From NCBI GenBank assembly GCA_905147135.1, contig LR990053.1:12660501-12724500 (forward strand): a DNA stretch of 64,000 nt. The letters are read 5' to 3'. Made by a program: the position numbers and the translations under genes. Shown piece by piece: positions 55,289-64,000 of the stretch. This DNA comes from Blastobasis lacticolella (Eukaryota > Arthropoda > Insecta > Lepidoptera > Blastobasidae). Each line of letters starts with the position of its first letter. Positions within the stretch are counted from its first letter, which is position 1. The notes under the pieces are model-generated. The model saw only the letters and a program-made list of their open reading frames with translations. It was not told where the DNA came from and searched no databases.

Positions 55289-55765
55289 TTTTGTTACGTT
55301 ATTTAAATTACATAAATACAGTCTACATTTACAATCAATCCAGTGTATATCGGAATCTCTAGGTTAATTTTCACATTAAATGAGTAATTACACGATAAGT
55401 GCCAGCCAATCACAACTCTCAATGGAATCGGATGTCGGGTAAGTACCTATAACTAAACAAGGACTCCTGCGCGCCATGTCCGGTCTGATCAAATCTTTCC
55501 CTGTGGTTACAAAACGAATTGTGATACGTTTCCTCGTTCGATTTAGTGAAAAGAATTTTGTGCTTGATGTGGACTTGGTGTATAATTGATAGTGATCACT
55601 CTCAGCCCCACGGCTACCCATAAAACCAACAAACACATGCTATCAAAATGAGGACCGCACGCCATATTTATTTCAGTAGGTAAAATCTCACAATTTATTT
55701 AGGCGCGCGCGTTATGTTCAGATTACGTTGCATAGATACTAATTGACTGCTCTCTGTATTTTCAG

Positions 55766-55965
55766 GTTATGACCATGTCGATGACAATTCGATCGCTGTT
55801 TTTCTAATGGCGAAATTACTGTGAAAGAAATCCAAAGAAATTGTAAGATGCGCGGACAAATACCCATTGTGCTCATTCGATATTTTGGTGAATATAGTAT
55901 GGTGTAACAGAATATAATCAAACCAGTAGTAGAATGGTGTTGTGGCTATGTCCTAGTTTTCCCGG
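55766..55965 (+). other. Exon-like block without coding frame
   Basis: Preceded by CTCTGTATTTTCAG and followed by G|GTAAGT, strong 3' and 5' splice signals 200 bp apart. All three frames contain stops. One reads YDHVDDNSIAVFLMAKLL before a stop, so it could be a terminal coding piece plus untranslated sequence, or a non-coding exon. The antisense frame 55739-55921 overlaps it. Confidence 0.3.
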
Positions 55966-56258
55966 GTAAGTAAAACTTAGTGTCTATTTTGGTAATAATG
56001 CCTAGGAGTCTATAGTGCAGATAATGGGCCAAACCCGGGTACGGCCGCGGACCTCATTGCGTGCGTATGAGTTTGTTTTTAATTTGAGAGTACCTAATGT
56101 GAATACCCGGCCAGTAAATGGGAGCCCGCAGTATTTCTGTTTAATGTAACATTGTTGCCCACCCATAATTCTAACCCAATACTAGACCTAACCCTAGACC
56201 TAGGGCAATTATGGGGATGATGTATTGTTTTATTAACGGTAATTCTCGTCTATTTCAG

Positions 56259-56387
56259 GCAGTTGGTATGAGACCTGTCAATCTACGGCAGTAACTAGTT
56301 TCGACATAACATGAATCTCTTATATCGTGGCATCTGGTGATTCGATATTGATGATCAGTTTGGATAATTGCGAATGGACATTCAAAG
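56259..56387 (+). other. Second exon-like block
   Basis: TCGTCTATTTCAG precedes it and AAAG|GTAGGT follows, 129 bp apart. No frame is open throughout. A further acceptor-like TATCTTACAG ends at 56620. With 55766-55965 this suggests a spliced, possibly non-coding transcript on the plus strand. Confidence 0.3.
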
Positions 56388-57267
56388 GTAGGTAAATGAA
56401 CTGTTTGATTTTATGCTACATAGTCTAACTCGGAACTGTATACAAGTTGCATTGTCGCCCCTTCACATTTCTACTCTGGACAGCCTAGTTTATGCCCTAT
56501 CCTATTTTAATAACATTGAAAAGTATCTTATCCCTTATCTCCACCAAGCTGGGCCTACACTACTCATTAGTAATGTTTGGTAAAATGATTTGGATCCTAA
56601 CAGGTGATAATATCTTACAGATCCCCTCGAACTAGGAGTGCAACAGACTGCTGGATTCCTGCTGGTGGTGTCATCAAAGCTGATATATGATCGAGTTAGC
56701 CATCTATAATATGATACTAATATTTTACTGACTGAGGCTTTACATTCGGTTAAGTATTTCCTAGTATAGTCAGATATTTGTTGGAATGGACATCAGAAAT
56801 CCCTTTTAGTATTAGAAAATTGCTTTCCAATTTAAGATGTTATGAATTTACTGATTGAATTCTAAATTGAACTATATACCTAATGTTAGCCCAGAATTGT
56901 ATTGCTAGAAGCTCGCCCCTCACTGTTTTAATCTCTAGAATTCTCTAGTATAATAAATGCTGTCACTGCGAGGGTTTAACACAATTTGGAAAATAATATT
57001 TGAGAATTAAAAGACAGTTTATTTTAATTGTAGGGTATTAATTTTAGACCGATGATGATTGTTACTGAATATTAAAGGTTTTATTATTTTATTTTGTATT
57101 TCTTTAATTTCCTTACTTTCCTTTGTTATTATAATCTTTACTGTTTATTTATTTAGGCAATTTTACCACACACTTTAATTCCTAAGGATGATTCTAACAT
57201 ACCTGTCTATCTAGCTTGTCCCCAAGTATGAAGCTTGATTCTATTTCTTGTAATTGCAATTGTAATC

Positions 57268-57312
57268 AAAATAAAATTTATAATATTAATTTATGTGTGT
57301 GTGTGTGTGTCC
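57268..57312 (+). terminator. Possible polyadenylation region and (TG)n run
   Basis: AATAAAATTTATAATATT is followed within 25 bp by a (TG)9 run, the order of a polyadenylation signal and GT-rich downstream element. It lies downstream of the exon-like blocks on the same strand. Confidence 0.3.
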
Positions 57313-58198
57313 CTGCTTAAGTGATGGAGAAAAGACCGAATTTCTGTTGTCTTCTCTCCCCTAAGCACATGTCTAATACCTATACTACCCTATGTTCCCT
57401 AACCAGTTTGGAGTGGAAAAGCACCAGTGGTCACATCAAGGCATAGTGAGATTCCATAGTCCAAAGAGTGTATGCCTAACCTTCCAACAGAACTCCTCCG
57501 GAGCGTGCTGATGGAATGTGTACCTGGCAAGTCTGAGGGTCCATTCTGACTGGGGAGGATCCTCAGAAGTGTATAAGATCATGAGTCATCAGTATTCGAG
57601 CAGGGGACTGTTTAGCGAGCAGCGGTCAGACCCGCCCAAGCGGCGTACCATGTTTCCATGGCCAGCTCTTACTCGAAACCTTAGATCCATGCCAGACTTT
57701 AGGTACAAGTGACCGCTTGTCCCTTCGTAGATAGTATTTAAAACAAATGATGGGATCGTAGGGGTCACTTGCCCGAATGGTTGTCTGAAGTCCATTCAGA
57801 TCCGCCTTTAAAACAAGGGCGGCACCAGGGCCTATAGGAAAAAGCATCAACAACTCCACCTGAAACAAACAACCTAATTAGAATCTTATCACTGTTCCAG
57901 TTACACTAACGTACCTGTATATTCTTTATTGTATCACTGATGCTAATACTTTATTGTCTAGGTAATACTTTTCAACGCTCCTCGGTAACTTGGCGTAAGA
58001 TAGTTGCTCGAAGTAGGAATACTCATCCCGAAGTGTCCTCTGAAAGAATCTCGCGATCGGTATAAAATCCAGCAGCGTAACAACAACTCCAACAACCTGA
58101 TTCAGAAGTGCGCCCCGAGTAGTCTCGAGTCCCCGTCGCCAGGCCTTTTATAACCTCCAATAATCCTTACGGTTTCGTTAACGGTTCGTTCCGTCAAC

Positions 58199-58740
58199 CG
58201 TAACGCATCCTTACGGTTACCTTACGCTTTTCTACCGTAACCGGTGCGGACGATGCGGAGGCGAAGGAAAGTACATTCTAACTCATATTTGTTTGTTCTC
58301 TGAGTGAAGACCTGACTTGGCTAATGTATAAAACATTTCGCATGCATAGAATATAAAGATGAGAGTAGTTTGTAGCATGACTCCCCGCCCCTTGCCTTAC
58401 GATTTCCTTACCGATTCCTATAAAAAACCTTAACGAATCCTTACGGAAGGCGTACGCTTTTCTAACGAAACCGGTGCGGGCGATGCGGCGCCGATGGAAA
58501 GTACACTCTAACTGTAATGGGATAAGGTTCATATTGGTTTGCTACCGGTTTGTTCCGAAAAACGTAACGAATCCTTACGGTTACCTTACGCTTTTCTACC
58601 GTAACCGGTGCGGGCGATGTGGTGCCATTCGTATTTGTTTGCTCTCGGAGTGATGACCTAACTCGGTACTCGGCTACAGAGTAAATTATATCGAATGCGT
58701 AGGATATAAGGCGAGAGTAGCTTGTAGCTGAGAACTGTAA
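58199..58740. repeat. CG-rich triplicate degenerate repeat
   Basis: The core AATCCTTACGGTTACC / TTACGCTTTTCTACCGTAAC / CGGTGCGGGCGATGCGG occurs at 58199 (A), 58429 (B) and 58562 (C). A and C also share downstream blocks (ATTTGTTTGCTCT..GAGTGA.GACCT and the final GATATAAGGCGAGAGTAGCTTGTAGC-type end). B is cut short after about 120 bp. The unit is unusually CpG-rich for this window. Confidence 0.8.
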
Positions 58741-60034
58741 TGAATAATATACTTATCCCAATCTATAATCGAGTAGGTGTTAAATTGTTGTTTATAATAA
58801 TTCCCTTTCGTACTTATTTTAATACGTTAATGTAGGTATTATGATGTTTTCATTGCTTTAGAATTACTTAGGTACTTACCTATGCCTAATGTCAGCGCTT
58901 TATTTTGTCCTATTATTTAGATACCTATTCATCTAGACTACCTATGCCTTCGGTTAGTACCCGCCAACGGAATAATTCCAAAATTTGATTGTCGTACATG
59001 TACTTACATAGGTATTTAATATTTGAGTCTAGGTCGGACCGTCACATCCGCCCCTGAATTTTTATGATAAAAGATATTTATGAGAAAAATTCGATTAGGT
59101 ACTTAACTCTATTTACATCACTCGATTTTATTATTTTGTTCTGATTATACAATTTTTTTTTTATCAATTTTAGTTTCAATTTCAAGACATACCTACCTAG
59201 TATCGATGTTATAATTTTAGTGTTCCTACTGCAATTATTAAATGAATTCCCATCGCGTCAATAAACCCCTTAACTCAGAAGCCGCCTGAACCAGAAAGTC
59301 GAATTTGTCATGTCTACAATTCAACCACAAACCTCCCGACAAAGATTTAAACTAAAATCCTCAAAGTAGGTATCTCCTTCCTAAGTAAAGTAGGTACAAC
59401 ACCTAGATAGGTATACCATGACTAGCACCTACGAACTCCGCTTCGCACATCCTAGATACTTTGATAACACTCTATTAATTGATAACGACGGTGATAACTC
59501 AACATACCTACCTAGAAAACCATTGGCAAATTCACGCCCCTATGTCATTGGTGTCTTAGGTATAACCATTATTCATTACACTACCTACATAGTTCGTAAA
59601 GCTCGGCCAATCTACGACATCATTATTTTCCTCAACCATAATTTTCACAACAGAAAAGTACGCGCTTATAGCAACCCTGCAGATGACTGTACTCGCATCC
59701 GATCTCTATACAGTGCAATACCTATTAGCTTTGAGTAGTATTTACACTGACATCTACCGATTTTTATGTGTGTGCGTTTGATACCACTGCACGAACTTGG
59801 CGCTAAGATGTTTCCTCAATAAATAACTAGATGGCGTGTTGTGACGATCTCTGATCGATTTTTGATAATTTAATGCTGAGTACAACATTATGCTGAGTAG
59901 GGTCCATTTACGCTGGATGCCCACGAAAAATGCCACTGGGAACCCTATAATTGTCTCCGTGTTTTATGTACTATTTTTTTTTTTGTGTTATATGTAAATT
60001 ATTATGTCGTGGCGTCCTTTGTAATAAATATTTT

Positions 60035-60052
60035 CTTTCTTTCTTTCTTTCT
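60035..60052. repeat. (CTTT)n microsatellite
   Basis: Four to five consecutive TTTC/CTTT units after AATAAATATTTTCTTT. Confidence 0.8.
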
Positions 60053-60395
60053 AATGAAAATATTTACACTTAAGTTATTGATTCCAAATTGCTATTTGAT
60101 TTATAATAATGTGACAGTGTTAGTTGTTCATAACATTATGTTTAAGACCATAAAAATTAACAAATTGTGACAACCGTGCAGCGAACAAAGACCCTTCGTA
60201 CAGTACCATTTACCTGTTAATAAATGGCATATCTGTGCCTAAACCTTAAAGTAATATATATAACATGCTTTAATAACTATAACCGACAAGTGTTTTGAAT
60301 TCCAAATAAACATTTTCTACGCTACACTGCGACGAGTGCACTCGATGCATTACACGCCGTTAGTACACTGGAGCCAAGGGCCACTGCGACCCCCG

Positions 60396-60520
60396 CGTCC
60401 CCGGTTCGAGACTCGGACCATCAGAAGCTATTTTTTTGTTTTTTTTTTCTTTTTGATTTTTTTTTTCTTGCGCTACTGTGAATCTTACGTCCCCGGTTCG
60501 AGACCCTGACTGCAGTTATT
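60396..60520. repeat. Duplicated B-box-like motif with T-runs
   Basis: CGTCCCCGGTTCGAGA occurs at 60396-60411 and 60488-60503, a 92-bp offset. The core GGTTCGAGAC fits the RNA polymerase III B box. Long T-runs follow each copy (possible pol III terminators). An A-box partner is not clear, so a worn tRNA-derived SINE head duplicated in tandem is the likely source. Confidence 0.45.
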
Positions 60521-60903
60521 TTTTTTTGTTTCATAATTATCTTAACATAAATATCCAATAGGAATCCAATAATTGACATACTCCAATGTTTCATTAAGCT
60601 TTCGTTGTACTAAGTTTTAATAAACTACAGCTAACTTTACTCGGCCACCTTATAAGGTAACTTATTTCAGAAGGTATATTTATATACATATATTTTCCTT
60701 GTTTATCCTTTGTTGAACAACCCGTTTGATACTTCCGACTCTCTCCATTACACGTACAACAAATTGTGGCTATCACGATGAAAGCCACCTACCTATACTG
60801 CCCTAAAATTATCTTAGTAATTTCAAATTGTGCTTAAATAGTAAAGTGAAGTTGGTGATGATGAAGAAGATGGTGGTAAATCCTGGTCACGGCTAACCCA
60901 TAT

Positions 60904-63900
60904 TGTACCTCCCCCCCCTTTGATTTTCCCATCGCGTAAATAATTAACTCAACCTCTCGCTCACTCATTCATTCATTCATTAATTCATTCACACGTTAAC
61001 CCTAAAATGCTACTTCCATTTATTACCTAACGCGTATTCGTACATTCGTGACGTTACTATGGCCTCGTGATCGTCTAGTTATTCCTACGTTGTGTTTGTG
61101 GTAACCCAAGACTTTTAGAGTTGGAAGATAAACAGGTTATTATGATTTGTTAGGATAAATAGCTATAATATGTAAATTACGTACTTAGTTTAAATATAGA
61201 ATAACTGTTTTATGGTTAAGGGGAACATTGATATTAAGGGGATTTAGGGACTCTCCGTACTATACAAAAAATTAGGGGATTGGGAGAGTGAATCTTGCCC
61301 CAGCCATTACACTGGCTCATCATATCCTCTAATGGCTATCCTAATTGAGAATATGATATCTCTCCGCAAGATTCCGTTTGGAGCAGCCAAAGACGTCTTT
61401 TAAAAACTCCAATCCGCCCAGCAATGCTTTTTTTTATATATTGAATGAGAGGGCACGAAGAGGTAAGTCATAATCGTCAAAGTCAGTTTGTTTTCGAGTT
61501 ATGAAGTGACTTGAGAGGACGATATGAACAATCCAGTGTCTCTAAAGCATATCCAGGTAATAAATATATAAAGTAGATCCATAAAGCTTGTAGCTCTCTC
61601 CATGAACTCTCCACATCGTGTCGTTGTTGGTAGGTAGATCATGTGCAAGAACGTACTCCTGGGCATAATAAATCTCACTCGGAAAACAGCTTACTCAAAC
61701 GCAATGCAGGGTGCAGGTATATGTATAGACTCGTCGATGTAGATGTGGCAACCCATACATTAAAGGCGAATACTTGGGCTGTGTTTCCTCGTGGCTATGG
61801 TGATGGGCCCGAATTCCGCGGCACAGATATAGGTATCAGAAAGTAGTAGTATCAGCAGGTAGTCCCTGGAGAGAGTGCTCCAAACACATGCAAAATATGC
61901 ATAGCCAATTACTGGCAGTGATGTCTCCAGTTAGTAATATTTGGATATGTTCCACAGATCAATGGTGTTGCTCCAATTCCAATGGCCTTGCCATGATATG
62001 TAATTATTGGGGATAATATCAACCCTGTTTTAATTTATTGAAATCCGGATCACAGAGATAGGTAGCAACCATGTTGCACTCGTAGCATTAATGGCTTAGC
62101 CATAATTGGTAGATTATTCGTGTAGAAATTCCTTGGTGGTTGTAAATCCAATGAAAGCAGTTATAAAGTAAGTAATATTGAAAGCCAGGACAGGAAGCTC
62201 CTTTTGAGTCTGCCTTCCAAAGTCCGACCAGTAATTTATGATAAGTTAAGACTGATTGATTCTCCATGGGTATGTATACAATTTGCGATTACATCCAATG
62301 CACAGACCAAAATGCCGGTGTCAGCTCTTTCGCATATAGGTGGACATTCACGAAGTAAGGAAGCGATTAGTGGAGGGTCAAGCCAGGTACAATTGCTACA
62401 CCAACGGCTCCCCGAGGGCCCTCAATCTAGTGATTTTATAAAACGGTTTCGCATGAGTTACGTGATTCAGACAGTCTTGCAGCTTCCTGTTGTATAAGGC
62501 CGAAGCCTTTCAACAACACGAAACAACAACTCGTCCGAATAGCTATCAGCTGCGCTCTCCCTTCTAAGATCTTCGACATCGGTCAACCAGAGAGTCCCAG
62601 ATGCAGCTTTATTCCACCTTTTGATTACCTCCAAACACCACTAACACTCAGTGAATCGCCACAGATGCGGACGGCTTCAAACGCACGATCTAGGATCTAA
62701 TTCTCGTCTGAGTACACTTTTACATACTCACAAACCATACACATATGAAGAGTCAAACAACACAAAATAAAGTAATATAATCAAATCTAAAGATTGTAAT
62801 ATTTGCCAACAACCATATCATAATATTAATTATCCGGTCTATCTTTGCTATCCGAATACAATTTTATATTTTAGTTCCGTAGTAGGAACCTAAGCTCATC
62901 CTCTAACCAGTAATTTAATCATCCAATCCAAATCCTAAATAGAGTAATAAAACCCAAGTTACATCTGGAATTCAAATCATACAGCCAATCCTAACAAGTC
63001 AATCAAACACTGTACCCGAATAATAATATTTCCTTCTTTGATAGCTCAACCTAAATACCTGTAGCCTATGTGTATTGTACTTTATGTAGATAGTTCGTAA
63101 AATCATTCCAAGCCAGTATTTACTTATGTCTACCGGAACTAAACCAATAAAAATATCGAGTAACAATTTGATAGTAAGTATAATTCAGTCCACTCTTTAA
63201 TCCATACACCATAAATTAAATTTTCCCGCCCAAATCCATAACGGTATTTGGCCTATCGACCTATATTCGGCACTTGCACGCGAAAGAGTTAATACCAATT
63301 GTACCTAACCAATTATTATCGTGTGATGTTGAGACAGATCTTACTACTAATGTGATTTTGTATGCCAGCTGGTTCAGTTGCCTTCGGTCAATACATTTCA
63401 CAATAGGGGACCGATTTATTTGTTGCCGTGGTTAGATCCCAGACTCTAAACGTCTTCGTGAAGTCAAATAACAGCGCAAAAGGCTCCCGTACGTTCTCCT
63501 TCATTTGGCTAAGTATAACCAGTATATCTGACGAAATAATAATATAGGACTCGATATTTGTGTATAAGTGATTTTCTTGCAGGTATTGTCAATTCAAGTA
63601 CTACTCCCGAGCTGGTTATATTTCCCTCTTTTGAAGTTTTGATAGCTTATCCTAAATCCAGTCACCAAGTTTCTCGAGGCGCTACCTAGCGGGCATTCGG
63701 AAATGGTTTTAGATACCCAATGGAAAGCTATTTAGCGGGTTCCCGGGGAACCTTACAGATGGCGCCACCAACCGATAAGGTGTATTAATACATTCAGACC
63801 AAATTTACAATTTTAGTGATTTCGTTTTCGATCTAGGGTCAGTTATTGTTTTGTAACAGATTATACAATTGTTTAAGACTGCTACCTAATTTATTTATAG

Positions 63901-64000
63901 GATAAACAACGTGCTGTACTGCTAGCGCTATCTAGTGGCAAGCTGTTGAACCAAATTAGCATACTGTCTTTGAATTTGATACTAAGTTTAGATATACATC
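60904..64000 (+). repeat. Long direct repeat, copy 2 (continues past the window)
   Basis: Same sequence as 52192-55288 at a constant offset of 8,712 bp, including identical short frames (61643-61846, 62204-62497) and identical homopolymer lengths (C8 at the start, T8 in the GCT-run). It is preceded by ACGGCTAACCCATAT, with no polypurine tract directly abutting it. Confidence 0.95.

Larger units (their letters stand above)
55289..60903. other. 5.6-kb interior between the direct repeats
   Basis: No RT, integrase, transposase, Rep or host domain was seen in any frame. Notable contents are listed separately: exon-like blocks (55766-56700), a polyadenylation signal with a TG run (57268-57310), a triplicate CG-rich repeat (58199-58740), a CTTT microsatellite (about 60035-60052) and two B-box-like motifs (60396, 60488). 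From 58,760 to 60,380 the sequence is AT-rich and otherwise featureless. The 106-codon frame 59418-59738 is unrecognised. Confidence 0.6.

Noticed and set aside
60840..60903. Polypurine tract for an LTR element beginning at 60904
   Set aside because: GATGATGAAGAAGATGG lies about 30 bp upstream and is interrupted by CCTGGTCACGGCTAACCC, so it does not abut the repeat as a polypurine tract should.
52931..62497. Identical short frames in both long repeats as evidence for a gene family
   Set aside because: They are identical because the whole 3.1 kb is duplicated. The peptides (67 and 97 codons) show no family and no coding bias that I can see.
1..64000. CRISPR arrays, operons, ribosome binding sites or bacterial-type features
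   Set aside because: No regularly spaced identical repeats with spacers are present. The SINE, Helitron and splice-like content identifies eukaryotic DNA.

Overview
The window reads as AT-rich, intergenic (or intronic) chromatin of a moth or butterfly. This is an inference from the repeat families, not from any host gene. No intact protein-coding gene is visible. The open frames are short and scattered, and the only two I can tie to a protein family are decayed pieces of non-LTR (RTE-type) reverse transcriptase, at 3465-3620 (minus) and 13707-14057 (plus).

From 1 to about 51 kb the sequence is a dense, layered deposit of small mobile elements. Family A is a tRNA-derived SINE with at least sixteen copies or fragments on both strands. 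Two copies keep perfect 16- and 18-bp target duplications, so they look recent. Family B is a SINE with a tRNA-Gly-like head (four copies). Family C is a poly(A)-tailed non-LTR tail or derived SINE (about a dozen copies), twice nested inside family A. There are also short Helitrons with TC and CTAG termini and 3' hairpins, MITE-like hairpins and terminal-inverted-repeat elements, local tandem duplications (42.5 kb, 19.0 kb, 4.4/5.2 kb) and dispersed repeats of unknown class. Nesting gives relative ages: a Helitron inside an older repeat at 36 kb, a TA-flanked hairpin element inside a tandem duplicate at 19.4 kb, and a 566-bp insert inside a SINE at 7.8 kb.

From 52,192 to the right edge the character changes. 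A segment of at least 3,097 bp (52,192-55,288) recurs in direct orientation at 60,904-64,000, exactly 8,712 bp away, with only two substitutions that I can find. The 5.6 kb between the copies holds no recognisable TE proteins. It does hold exon-like blocks with good splice signals (55.8-56.6 kb), a polyadenylation signal followed by a TG run (57.27 kb), and a degenerate CG-rich triplicate repeat (58.2-58.7 kb). The three readings I consider possible are a recent 8.7-kb tandem duplication, the long direct terminal repeats of a non-autonomous LTR-type element, or an assembly duplication. The window ends before they can be separated.

There is no operon-like or pathway organisation to describe. 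Two low-confidence candidate exons (37.4-37.6 kb minus, 48.2-48.4 kb plus) are the only hints of host coding sequence.
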